A stretch of DNA of 14,970 bases from DATFCK01 sp045809745 (GTDB lineage Bacteria; Verrucomicrobiota; Verrucomicrobiia; Chthoniobacterales; UBA10450), in assembly GCA_045809745.1 (NCBI GenBank), contig JBJMXE010000006.1:1-14970 (forward strand), written 5' to 3'. Every line of letters starts with the position of its first letter. Within the stretch, counting starts at the first letter, position 1. Under the pieces are notes generated by a model, which saw only the letters and a program-made list of their open reading frames with translations, was not told the origin of the DNA and ran no database searches. Below, piece by piece: positions 7,011 to 14,402 of this stretch. A program made the position numbers and the translations under genes.

Positions 7011-8084
7011 ATGCGCAAGCCGTCCTCGTATTCTCAGAATGTGGAAGCTTTCGCACCGACGGGTCCAAAGCAAAGCGAGCCGTCCCGGAGCGGGGGCGTT
7101 GCCGATACTCTGGCAAACGTAGCCAAGCTGGTGGCGCCATATCTCGAGCAGGTCGATGCCCGGATTTTGCAGCAGGCCGCCGCTTTCGACCCGGCAATCG
7201 AGGGTTACGTCTCCTATGCAATCGGCGGGCGTGGCAAACGACTGCGGCCGATGGCGGCTTTATTGGCCGGGGGAGCGACCGGTGAGATCAAGCCTGCCCA
7301 CGTCGACCTGGCGGTAATCGTGGAACTTATCCATGTCGCCACCCTGGTCCACGACGACATCATGGATGAGGCGGATCGCCGCCGCGGGCAACCGACGGTG
7401 AATGCGCGCTGGGGAAACTCACTCAGCGTGTTGTTAGGTGACTGCCTCTTCGCGCACGCCTTGAATTTGTCAGCCAGCTTCGATGAACCGGAGATCAGCC
7501 GGGCCATTGCCCGGACGGCAAGTGAAGTTTGCTCCGGTGAGATGATCCAGACGCAACGCCGCTTCGATTTGCAACTTCGAGTCGAAGATTACCTGCGGAT
7601 CGTCGAAATGAAAACGGGCTCCTTGTTCGCTGTCGCCGCCGAACTCGCCGCGAAAATCAGCGGAGCGGACACGGCGACGATCGCGACCCTGCAACAATAC
7701 GGGATGCGGATTGGAACGGCCTATCAGATCTTTGACGACTGCCTCGATCTCGCGGGGACCGAGGCACGCACCGGAAAAACGCTCGGCACCGATCTGCGCA
7801 AAGGGAAGTTCACGTTGCCCGTTTTAAAATTCCTGAAGGACGCCTCGGAGTTCGAGAGGGCGCGATGCTCGGAATGGATTCTGGAAGGAAGGACTGCTGA
7901 AGTGGCCGAACTTCTGCGTAACGGCGCCAGCAACGGCACCCTGAATGCATCGATTGCTACCGCTGTAGAACTCATCCGCAAAGGCCAGGCCGAAATCGAT
8001 GCGCTTCCTTCGAATGTTTACACTGATGCACTCGACGATCTCGGCGATGCATTGATCGAGATGCTGGATCAGCTCCGCGCGTGA
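7011..8084 (+). CDS. Long-chain trans-polyprenyl diphosphate synthase
   Basis: Condenses IPP onto an allylic primer to build the isoprenoid chain, probably the quinone side chain. The 357-residue protein is an all-helical isoprenoid synthase. It shows GGRGKRLRP (72-80), the first aspartate-rich motif LVHDDIMDEADRRRG with D115, D116 and D119, KTGSLF (201-206), and the second motif QIFDDCLDLAG with D242, D243 and D246. Residues four and five before D115 are T111 and A110. These are small rather than aromatic, so chain growth past C15/C20 should not be blocked, as in octaprenyl or heptaprenyl synthases. The first 35 residues are polar and extra compared with the core. ATG 7011 is preferred to TTG 7005; no Shine-Dalgarno. 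The gap to the preceding gene is 34 bases. The symbol (ispB or hepT type) is left blank because chain length is not readable with certainty. Confidence 0.93.
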   Translation: MRKPSSYSQNVEAFAPTGPKQSEPSRSGGVADTLANVAKLVAPYLEQVDARILQQAAAFDPAIEGYVSYAIGGRGKRLRPMAALLAGGATGEIKPAHVDLAVIVELIHVATLVHDDIMDEADRRRGQPTVNARWGNSLSVLLGDCLFAHALNLSASFDEPEISRAIARTASEVCSGEMIQTQRRFDLQLRVEDYLRIVEMKTGSLFAVAAELAAKISGADTATIATLQQYGMRIGTAYQIFDDCLDLAGTEARTGKTLGTDLRKGKFTLPVLKFLKDASEFERARCSEWILEGRTAEVAELLRNGASNGTLNASIATAVELIRKGQAEIDALPSNVYTDALDDLGDALIEMLDQLRA

Positions 8085-8153
8085 GAGGAGCCGTTTGTCG
8101 GCAGAATGCCGGTCGAGAATTCAATCTGATGTCTTTGGCCTAACCGATTCGAT

Positions 8154-8849
8154 ATGGTGCAGCTCAAAATATGTGAGATGCCGAATGACGATCGGCCACG
8201 TGAGAAGCTCGCCAAGCACGGTGCAGCGGCACTCAAAGACACCGAGCTAATCACCGTTCTGCTGCAGAGTGGGATCGTTGGGAAACACGTTACTGAAGTA
8301 TCCGAGGATCTTCTGCACCGGGCCGGATCCCTTGCCGGTCTGACTCGTTTCACAGTCGAAGATTTCAAGGACGTCCCCGGCATTGGCTTTGCCAAAGCGG
8401 TCAAACTGGTCGCGGCGTTTAACCTTGGAAAACGGATCGCCGAGCAAACGCTTTCGGTTACAAAGCTCGACTCACCGGAGTCGGTTTATGCTCTGCTCGG
8501 TCCGGAGATGCGGGCGCTGCGGCAGGAATCACTGCGCGTGATCCTGCTCGACACCCGGTATCACTTGATTCGAATTGAAGAGGTTTCAAAGGGCAGCACC
8601 AACGAAAGCATCGCGCATCCACGCGAGCTGTTTCGCCCTGCGCTCGTTTCGTCAGCGTACGCCGTGATTGTGGTGCACAATCATCCTTCCGGAGACTCTT
8701 CTCCCAGTCAGACCGACCACAGTTTGACCCGGCGGCTGGCCGAAGCTGCGGAGCTACTTCAGATCAAGCTTCTCGACCACATCATCATCGGCGCACCGAT
8801 GGAAGGAACTCCCGGTTACTTCAGCTTCAAGGAGGCGGGCGTGCTTTGA
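8154..8849 (+). CDS. radC: RadC family JAB/MPN-domain protein
   Basis: RadC/YeeS-type protein of 231 residues. Residues about 10-95 are the N-terminal UPF0758 part (RPREKLAKHGAAALKDTELI) with a helix-hairpin-helix KDVPGIGFAKAVKL (72-85). Residues about 105-230 form a JAB1/MPN metalloprotease-like domain with E143 (EEVSKG) and the zinc motif H175-N-H177-P-S-G-D-S-S-P-S then D188, all intact. The cellular role is unsettled: the old DNA-repair assignment is weak, and RadC-like proteins are common both in chromosomes and on mobile elements. Here the housekeeping neighbours favour a chromosomal core copy. The start is ATG 8154 with no Shine-Dalgarno. The stop codon overlaps the lpxA start (8846-8849), so the pair is translationally linked. 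Confidence 0.92.
   Translation: MVQLKICEMPNDDRPREKLAKHGAAALKDTELITVLLQSGIVGKHVTEVSEDLLHRAGSLAGLTRFTVEDFKDVPGIGFAKAVKLVAAFNLGKRIAEQTLSVTKLDSPESVYALLGPEMRALRQESLRVILLDTRYHLIRIEEVSKGSTNESIAHPRELFRPALVSSAYAVIVVHNHPSGDSSPSQTDHSLTRRLAEAAELLQIKLLDHIIIGAPMEGTPGYFSFKEAGVL
8829..8835 (+). promoter_or_regulatory. Strong Shine-Dalgarno fixing the lpxA TTG start
   Basis: AAGGAGG lies inside the end of radC, 10 bases before TTG 8846. It is the only clear Shine-Dalgarno among the genes of this window, and it decides an otherwise uncertain TTG start that overlaps the radC stop codon. Confidence 0.75.
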
Positions 8850-9646
8850 AGATCCATCCAACGGCAGTCGTTGACCCGGCTTCGACGATTGGCGATGGCG
8901 TAGAAATCGGCCCCTACTGCATCGTTGGACCGGATGTTGTAATTCGCGAAAACACTCGCCTTCAGGGCCACGCTGTTTTGGAAGGCAGTGTTGAAATCGG
9001 CGAACGCAACCTGATTGGCTACGGCACTGTGATCGGCGCGGCTCCGCAGGACTTGTCCTACGAGTCCAGCCGGAAGACCGGTGTCGATATCGGCAATGAC
9101 AACGTGATCCGAGAATACTGCTCCATCCATCGAGGAACGGCCGAGGGAACTTCGACGCGCCTGGGGAATAACAATTACTTGATGGTCGGCGCCCATCTCG
9201 GACACAACTCCGCTGTTGGGGACAAGGTGATCATCGCTAACAACTGTTTGCTCGGCGGTTACGTCACCGTGGCCGACGGAGCTTTTCTTGGGGGCGGCTG
9301 CGTGTTCCACCAGTTAATTCGGGTCGGCCGCCTGGCGATCGCCCAAGGCGCCTCGGCCTTCAGCAAAGACATTCCCCCTTTCGTGATCGCGGCGGAGCGT
9401 AATCTCGTTTTCGGGTTAAACGCCGTTGGCCTGCGCCGCGCCGGAGTCAGCGCGGGGGACCGGGAGCAGATCAAAACCGCGTTCCGCCTTGTCTACAGCA
9501 GCGGTCTGAATATTTCGCAAGCCTTGGAAGAAGGGGCAAAGATGGACCTCAATCCGTTAGCTCGTGAATTTCTGGATTTTGTCGCGGCCGCGAAAAAGCG
9601 GGGAATCTGCCCGTATAAGGGCGGCGGCGAAGATGATAACATTTAA
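8846..9646 (+). CDS. lpxA: UDP-N-acetylglucosamine acyltransferase
   Basis: Transfers a 3-hydroxyacyl group from ACP to the 3-OH of UDP-GlcNAc, the first step of lipid A synthesis; cytosolic trimer. The 266-residue protein has N-terminal hexapeptide repeats forming a left-handed beta helix (residues about 1-185) and a helical C-terminus. MVGAHLGHNSAVGD (113-126) carries H120, equivalent by motif to catalytic His125 of E. coli, and H117, equivalent to His122. H155 (VFHQ) matches His160. At the His144 position the motif reads LLGGYV, so Y139 replaces the histidine. G168 aligns with E. coli Gly173, the chain-length residue, which hints at a long (C14-type) acyl group. The start is TTG 8846 after a good Shine-Dalgarno. 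fabZ, lpxC, lpxD and lpxB are not adjacent, unlike in many genomes. Convergent with pgeF. Confidence 0.9.
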   Translation: MKIHPTAVVDPASTIGDGVEIGPYCIVGPDVVIRENTRLQGHAVLEGSVEIGERNLIGYGTVIGAAPQDLSYESSRKTGVDIGNDNVIREYCSIHRGTAEGTSTRLGNNNYLMVGAHLGHNSAVGDKVIIANNCLLGGYVTVADGAFLGGGCVFHQLIRVGRLAIAQGASAFSKDIPPFVIAAERNLVFGLNAVGLRRAGVSAGDREQIKTAFRLVYSSGLNISQALEEGAKMDLNPLAREFLDFVAAAKKRGICPYKGGGEDDNI

Positions 9647-9680
9647 GGTTGAAGGCGATCTCCGAGCGCGGTGGTAACAT

Positions 9681-9730
9681 AACAGCTTGGCTGTTCAAAA
9701 TGAGCGCCTGCGGCGCTGTTGGTTAGCAAC
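9681..9730. terminator. Three small tandem hairpins between convergent lpxA and pgeF
   Basis: AACAGC/GCTGTT (9681-9695, 3-base loop), AGCGCC/GGCGCT (9703-9717, 3-base loop) and GTTG/CAAC (9718-9730) stand in a row in the 111-base gap between two converging genes. No T tract marks a classical rho-independent terminator. They may act as a bidirectional 3' boundary or be a small repeat cluster. Confidence 0.4.
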
Positions 9731-9757
9731 GCGCTTACAGATTGCGTTCCACCACGT

Positions 9758-10423
9758 TTACACCAAGCCTAACAAGGCCAGCATGCGCCCGGTTTTTCCC
9801 CTCTCAGCGCGGTAGGAATAATACGAGTCCAGGTCGCATGCCGTGCAGGTGCCGGAGTCGTGAATCTGCTTCACACCCGCCGACCGACATTGCTCGCGGA
9901 TAGCAGCGGCAAAATCGATTTCGTAATGCGGCGGCCGAATACACGGGCTGAGCTGCACCACCATGTCTGACGGTTCGGAACCGAAGCGCTGCTGCATCGC
10001 TTCGATCGCTTTTGCCGCAATTTCTAACTCCGTTCCTTTTTTTCCGGAATGCACGAGACCGATTGCCGGAGTCTTGGGATCAACGATGTAAACTGCGCAG
10101 CAATCGGCCACGTGGACGCCGATCGCGGTCTGCCGCTGGTTGGTGACGAAGCCATCATACCCAGCGCAGTGCTCGTCGTTTGCCATTCTCGAATCGATGA
10201 CGCCCACACGATTGCCATGCACCTGGTGAGATGTCAGAAATGGCCATGCTGCCATGCCCAAACTGCTGCGAGCGGCTCGGTGCACCGCATCGAGCCGGCG
10301 TAACGCTTCAGCTTTGTCGTCGCTCACCTCAACGCCAGGTACCCGTTTGACAAAGGCGCCTCGGCAGATGCCGATCGCGTCGAGCGATGGGAAACGCTCG
10401 ATCGGTGCTGCTTCCTCGGCCAT
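9758..10423 (-). CDS. pgeF: PgeF/YfiH-type Cu/Zn-dependent oxidase-phosphorylase family protein
   Basis: Member of the YfiH/DUF152 family, known as peptidoglycan editing factor, multicopper-like polyphenol oxidase, or purine nucleoside phosphorylase/adenosine deaminase in different studies. The 221 residues show LTSHQVHGNRV (63-73) with H69, DGFVTNQRQTAIGVHVADCC (90-109) with C108, GLVHSGKKGT (122-131) with H125, and the closing CTACDLDSYYSYRAERGKTGRMLALLGL. H69, C108 and H125 are the expected zinc-binding trio. The usual HAGWRGT reads HSGKKGT, and the usual GPSIGPCCYEV reads SPCIRPPHYEID, so it is a divergent member. The start is ATG 10423; no Shine-Dalgarno. It lies 110 bases after tolC on the same strand. 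Nothing recognisable lies in that gap. The biochemical role of this copy is not settled by sequence. Confidence 0.85.
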   Translation of the reverse strand: MAEEAAPIERFPSLDAIGICRGAFVKRVPGVEVSDDKAEALRRLDAVHRAARSSLGMAAWPFLTSHQVHGNRVGVIDSRMANDEHCAGYDGFVTNQRQTAIGVHVADCCAVYIVDPKTPAIGLVHSGKKGTELEIAAKAIEAMQQRFGSEPSDMVVQLSPCIRPPHYEIDFAAAIREQCRSAGVKQIHDSGTCTACDLDSYYSYRAERGKTGRMLALLGLV

Positions 10424-10533
10424 GTCGGAAGTTACACCGACGGGCCGGTGAGTCCGAAAGCTAATTCAGCTGGAGCAATCACGGGCGCGAGATGGTCGTC
10501 CCGCGACACGTTCGCGACTTTGCAAGGCAGCCG

Positions 10534-12354
10534 CTATTTCCCGGTTGAAGCCCGAATGGTGCGAGTGGTCGTCGTCGTGGTCACTGGCCCAGGCCGCAGC
10601 AATGGATTCGGCTTCGGATCACCCGTGGCATTCACGTCGCTGCCTGTGTAATAGGTTCGAGTCCGAGTGGAATGAGGCGCGATATCTTCGAATTCCTCGG
10701 TGTACCTGCTCTGTCTTCCCGTTACCCGGTCGAATTCTGCCAGTGAAGAGTTATAACCGAAAAGTGCTTCCAAGCGGGTTGACTGCGCGGTGGTTAGCTG
10801 AACCTGTGCATTCAACACGTCCAACTGGGTTCCGGCGCCGGCATCCAACCGCGCCTTGGCCAGTCGTACGGCCTCATCTGCCTGTTCCACGTTTTTCTCC
10901 GTGGCCTGAATCAGCTCGGCGTTCTGTAACAGATTCGATGCGGCCTGCTGGATTTCGAGTTCGACCTGCCGGACGTCGTCGTCATACGTAATCTTCGATT
11001 CGGACAACAGGGCGCGTTGCTGCTTTACCTGACCATAGACAAACCCGCTGTCCCAGATATCCCAGCTACCGGTTAGGCCGAACACCCAACCCTTCAATGC
11101 TTGATCGAAGTTGGTAGTCAGTGGCGAGCTCACAATCTCATACCCTCCCTGTGCGTTTACGTTCGGAAACCATCCGCCGAGCGCCACGTGGACCTGCTCG
11201 ATCTGGTTGAGGACATTCGCCCTCGCCTCTTTCAGGAACGGTCGGTTCTGTTTGCCGGATTCGATCTCCCGGAGCAGCGATACGTCACGCGGCACGTAAA
11301 TGAGATCGCCGACGACGCGGATGGGCGCGGCAATTCCCCGCAGCGGATTGAAATCCAGCCCCAAGGTTTTCGCCAGTTGCAGAATGGAGATGCGGTAATT
11401 GTTTCGCGCAGCGATCAGATTTGGAATCTGGTTGGATAATTGGACCTGCGCCTGAAGCACGTTGAATCGCGGCACTGTGCCGGCCTCGAAACGGTTCTGC
11501 TGATCCTTCAGTTGGCTCTCCAGTAGACGGACTGACTCCTCCTGGACTGTGATCAGCGCGCGGTTGACCAGCACCTGGTAAAACTGTGTCTTCACGTTGG
11601 CGATCGTTTGATCAACCACGTTACGGAATGCGAAGTAAGCGCTGTCCCTCTGGAAGAAAGTACCGCGAATTGATCGCAGGGTGCTGTAATTAAACACGAG
11701 CTGCTGACCTGTAATACGGATGTTGTAGGCTGTGTCGCTGACGGTGACCGGCTGCCGGGCTGCGGGAGCGGTAGTCGCCTTCGTTTCCGCCGGGATATTT
11801 TTCATCTGCGGCTGCGGCGAATCAACAATCCGGGCAATGACGATCGGTGGCGTCGGAGTCGGTGTCGTTCCGGTTATCGTGGTCAGTCCGCTTCGATTCA
11901 GCCTCGGATCCGTCCATGTCAGTTCGGCGGAGGCAGTGACACGCGGAAGAGCCTCAGCACGCACCTGAATAATGACGCCTTTGGTTCGCTCGATTTCCTG
12001 GAGGGCACGCAGAAGATCGGGATTCTGATGCAGGGCAGTCATTACTGCCTGATCGAGTGTGAAAACGGGAGCCCCGCGCTCCGACCATTGAAAGCTACTC
12101 GAACTGGTCACGGCACTAGCCTCGTTATGCTCTTTCTCGGGCGGCGGCGTGAGCGCCACTACAGGGGTGACGTCGGCATTCGGCGTGGGCGTCGTAACGG
12201 CAGTTCCTGGTGCCGGGATTCCGGCAGGGGGCGGTTCAATAACGACCGGATTAGGCGTTATGGTCGCAGTCGGGGCAGCTTCGGGCTGTGCGGATGCAGT
12301 ACGGGCAAAGATAACGATGCCCGTGGAAAGAGCGACGAGTAGAAAGTTTCGCAT
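10534..12354 (-). CDS. TolC-family outer membrane efflux protein
   Basis: Outer-membrane channel component of a tripartite efflux or type I secretion system. The predicted protein has 606 residues. Residues 1-22 look like a signal peptide (MRNFLLVALSTGIVIFA, cleavage after ASA). A Pro/Thr/Ala-rich low-complexity stretch covers about 23-92. The two OEP repeats follow: the first starts at FTLDQAVMTALHQNPDLLRA (98-117), and both contain the long coiled-coil hairpin pattern (RLLESQLKDQQNRFEAGTVP; EAVRLAKARLDAGAGT). The last roughly 50 residues are a Thr/Arg/Pro-rich tail. ATG 12354 is chosen because it opens directly on the signal peptide; the frame extends to TTG 12402, but that adds non-signal residues. 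It lies 171 bases downstream of a MarR gene on the same strand. No membrane-fusion protein or inner-membrane pump is in the window, so the partner is unknown. Confidence 0.9.
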   Translation of the reverse strand: MRNFLLVALSTGIVIFARTASAQPEAAPTATITPNPVVIEPPPAGIPAPGTAVTTPTPNADVTPVVALTPPPEKEHNEASAVTSSSSFQWSERGAPVFTLDQAVMTALHQNPDLLRALQEIERTKGVIIQVRAEALPRVTASAELTWTDPRLNRSGLTTITGTTPTPTPPIVIARIVDSPQPQMKNIPAETKATTAPAARQPVTVSDTAYNIRITGQQLVFNYSTLRSIRGTFFQRDSAYFAFRNVVDQTIANVKTQFYQVLVNRALITVQEESVRLLESQLKDQQNRFEAGTVPRFNVLQAQVQLSNQIPNLIAARNNYRISILQLAKTLGLDFNPLRGIAAPIRVVGDLIYVPRDVSLLREIESGKQNRPFLKEARANVLNQIEQVHVALGGWFPNVNAQGGYEIVSSPLTTNFDQALKGWVFGLTGSWDIWDSGFVYGQVKQQRALLSESKITYDDDVRQVELEIQQAASNLLQNAELIQATEKNVEQADEAVRLAKARLDAGAGTQLDVLNAQVQLTTAQSTRLEALFGYNSSLAEFDRVTGRQSRYTEEFEDIAPHSTRTRTYYTGSDVNATGDPKPNPLLRPGPVTTTTTTRTIRASTGK

Positions 12355-12462
12355 GACGATAGCGCGAAGGTTAGATGCAGAACCGGCCGCGGTAAGATTC
12401 AACCCGCGACCGTTTTAATCGAGTGTGATGCCACTTTTTACCGCCTTACATGAGACAAAGGT

Positions 12463-12492
12463 CGTATACACCGGTTGGGACGCGATTGTCAC
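12463..12492 (-). promoter_or_regulatory. Possible promoter of the TolC gene
   Basis: On the minus strand GTGACA (complement of 12487-12492, five of six to TTGACA) and TATACG (complement of 12463-12468, four of six to TATAAT) are 18 bases apart, about 110 bases before the chosen tolC start. If real, it would let tolC be read independently of marR. The gap holds no other clear feature. No MarR-type operator with long perfect symmetry is obvious; only GTATAC (12465-12470) overlaps the -10 box. Confidence 0.3.
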
Positions 12493-12525
12493 CACCGGAT
12501 TTCGGAGTTACAGGGCGGCGAACCT

Positions 12526-13002
12526 TCATTTCGATTGGCAGTAGTTATAAATCTTTGTGTAAATGTGCAGCCACGCCGTTTGTTCCGCGGGCGTGAGGTG
12601 TTCCATAATTTTCGTCAGATTGCCCATCATTTCTTCGCGAATCCGGCGAACCAGCGCTGACCCTTTTGGCGTAATGCACACCATCACCTTCCGCCGATCG
12701 TCTCGAGAGCTCGAACGCATCACATATCCAAGATTCTCCAGGCGCGCCACCAGACCACTGGCAGCGGCGGTGGTGTGACCCATCTTCTGCGCAATCGCGG
12801 ACATGGTCAGCACCTCTTTTTGGTCCAGGTAGGTCAGCAAAAAGTATTGAGGGAAAGAAACGTTACCCGGTGCGAGTTCCTTGCACAGATGCAGCACGAA
12901 ACAGCGCTGCATTTCCAGGATGATCTGCGAGAGTCGTTCTACATCCGCGCGACCTGGACCGGTCTCAGCAGCTGGCGGCGCGGTAAGAATCTCACTGTTC
13001 AA
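12526..13002 (-). CDS. MarR-family transcriptional regulator
   Basis: Winged helix-turn-helix repressor of the MarR type, acting as a dimer on nearby promoters and usually released by small phenolic or lipophilic ligands. The 158-residue protein has the helix-turn-helix at about residues 66-92 (TMSAIAQKMGHTTAAASGLV, recognition helix about 77-90) and the wing SSSRDDRRKVMVCITPKG (97-114) with the family's D-x-R motif. Helices at both ends make the dimer interface. The start is TTG 13002: an in-frame stop lies just upstream, and the first ATG (12912) would remove the first helix. It reads towards tolC and most likely controls it and itself. The inducer cannot be told from sequence. Confidence 0.88.
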   Translation of the reverse strand: MNSEILTAPPAAETGPGRADVERLSQIILEMQRCFVLHLCKELAPGNVSFPQYFLLTYLDQKEVLTMSAIAQKMGHTTAAASGLVARLENLGYVMRSSSRDDRRKVMVCITPKGSALVRRIREEMMGNLTKIMEHLTPAEQTAWLHIYTKIYNYCQSK

Positions 13003-13010
13003 CGGCGTTT

Positions 13011-13038
13011 AAGCTAAAATGGGCGAGTAAACTGTCAA
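13011..13038 (-). promoter_or_regulatory. Possible promoter of the marR gene
   Basis: On the minus strand a perfect TTGACA (complement of 13033-13038) is followed after 16 bases by TAGCTT (complement of 13011-13016), a weak -10 with three of six matches. The start site would then fall within a few bases of the TTG start codon, leaving almost no leader. The 54-base gap to moeA holds nothing else. Confidence 0.35.
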
Positions 13039-13056
13039 CCGAGCAGAACCGCCGGC

Positions 13057-14238
13057 TCAATCCCAAAGCTCGACCTCCACCAGTTCGCCGGCCCGAAATG
13101 CGGCTCCAACTTCTACCCGGAGCAAAGCATTCGATTGGCTTAGACCGAACAAAGCATGGGATTCCTGCCGGCCTGCGGGGGCAAACATTCCCGACTCGAG
13201 TTTGCCCCTTATATAGTGAGGGCGGTCCCCAGCCCCCCGGACGTCTTTGGCCAATCTTGCCATTACTCTGCGCAGCGGCAGCTCCTCGTCCGCTCCGCCC
13301 ATCATCCGAAGTATGGCGGGGCGGACAAATTTTAGGAAAGTCACGAAACTCGACACCGGATTTCCAGGCAAGCCGAATATCCGGCATTCTCCTGCTCGTC
13401 CAAACAGGAACGGCTTACCCGGCTTTATCGCGACCTGCCACAGCTCAATATCCGCGCCGACTTCGAGCAGGACGGTTTTCACCAGGTCGTGCTCGCCGAC
13501 CGAAACACCACCGGTTATGATTAAGACGTTGTTTTCAATCCCTCGGTCAACCGCGGCCCGGAGGAGCCCGCGATGATCCGGACAATGCTCGATGAGACGG
13601 ATTTCCGCGCCGCACTGCCGCAGCAGACTGGCTATCAGCACTGAGTTGCTGTCGTAGATCTGCCCTTTCTCAAGCGGAGCACCGGGTGCAATCAGCTCGT
13701 CCCCCGTTGAGAGCACGGCCGCGCTGACCGTCCCTCCGATCCACACCTCGGTTGCTCCCTGCGAAGCGAGTGTCGCCCACTCGACCGGCCGCAGCCGCTG
13801 ACCTCGAGTGAACATCTTCTGTCCTTCCGCCAAATCACATCCGCGCGAGCGGATGAAATCGCCCACCTCAACTTCGGTGTTGATCACCACCTGCGATCCG
13901 TCGCGAGTGACGTCTTCCTGCATCACAACCGCGTCGACACCGGCGGGCAAAGGCGCGCCCGTGAAGATCCGGATCGCCTCGCATTCCGACACCTGGAGGC
14001 CACGATCAACACCGGCTGGCTGTTCGCCCACAACAGTGAGTGCTACGCCGGGTTTGCAGTCCGCGGCCCTAACGGCGTAACCGTCCATCGCGGAATTGTC
14101 GAAGGCTGGCAGAGCTACACTGGCGAAAAAATCCTCCGCTGAAAAGCAAGCCGAGGCTTCGGCCAACGGGGCCTGTCGTTTCGGGAGCGGGCCGATTCCT
14201 GTCAGAATCTGCCGCAAAGCGTCTTCTTCGCTAACCAT
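13057..14238 (-). CDS. moeA: Molybdopterin molybdenumtransferase
   Basis: Inserts molybdenum into adenylylated molybdopterin to make active molybdenum cofactor; cytosolic dimer. The 393-residue protein has the usual length and domain order. PAFDNSAMDGYAV (44-56) is the strongly conserved N-terminal motif. The MoCF/MogA-like fold covers about 171-310 with LSTGDEL (176-182), YDSNS (195-199), TGGVSVGEHD (242-251), KPGKPFLFG (272-280) and GLPGNPVSS (289-297). The C-terminal beta domain IV covers about 320-393. All key motifs are intact. The start is ATG 14238; no Shine-Dalgarno. No other cofactor genes (moaA, moaC, mobA) are nearby, so its molybdoenzyme clients lie elsewhere. It faces away from the tRNA gene. 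Confidence 0.96.
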   Translation of the reverse strand: MVSEEDALRQILTGIGPLPKRQAPLAEASACFSAEDFFASVALPAFDNSAMDGYAVRAADCKPGVALTVVGEQPAGVDRGLQVSECEAIRIFTGAPLPAGVDAVVMQEDVTRDGSQVVINTEVEVGDFIRSRGCDLAEGQKMFTRGQRLRPVEWATLASQGATEVWIGGTVSAAVLSTGDELIAPGAPLEKGQIYDSNSVLIASLLRQCGAEIRLIEHCPDHRGLLRAAVDRGIENNVLIITGGVSVGEHDLVKTVLLEVGADIELWQVAIKPGKPFLFGRAGECRIFGLPGNPVSSFVTFLKFVRPAILRMMGGADEELPLRRVMARLAKDVRGAGDRPHYIRGKLESGMFAPAGRQESHALFGLSQSNALLRVEVGAAFRAGELVEVELWD

Positions 14239-14261
14239 GAAGGAGTCTTTACCACATAGAG

Positions 14262-14296
14262 CTGCGGTATGTCTGTAGCGCCGGCTTCAGCCGCAG
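14262..14296. repeat. Small inverted repeat in the moeA-tRNA gap
   Basis: CTGCGG (14262-14267) and CCGCAG (14291-14296) are complementary, and a smaller hairpin CGGC-TTCA-GCCG (14282-14293) overlaps the right arm. The surrounding stretch, TGTAGCGCCGGCTTCAGCC, reads like another dispersed intergenic repeat. It lies between divergent moeA and tRNA-Ser, so it is not a terminator for either. The remaining bases up to 14320 show nothing. Confidence 0.35.
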
Positions 14297-14320
14297 TGAG
14301 CGCCGTCTCGCACCAGCGGT

Positions 14321-14350
14321 TTGACGCAGCTTCCATCCATCTCATATTGG
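14321..14350 (+). promoter_or_regulatory. Possible promoter of tRNA-Ser
   Basis: TTGACG (14321-14326, five of six to TTGACA) is followed after 18 bases by TATTGG (14345-14350), a weak -10. The sequence just downstream is very GC-rich, as in the discriminators of stringently controlled stable-RNA promoters. The leader contains a hairpin GTCCG-AGC-CGGAC (14350-14362) and a second copy of GAGCCGGAC (14354-14362 and 14374-14382). The predicted start is about 45 bases before the mature tRNA. Confidence 0.4.
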
Positions 14351-14402
14351 TCCGAGCCGGACGGGCAGTATCTGAGCCGGACCGGCATTAACGACTATTT
14401 TT

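Noticed and set aside
12355..12402. TTG start giving TolC 16 more residues
   Set aside because: The extra residues precede an excellent signal peptide that starts at ATG 12354; a signal sequence should be N-terminal.
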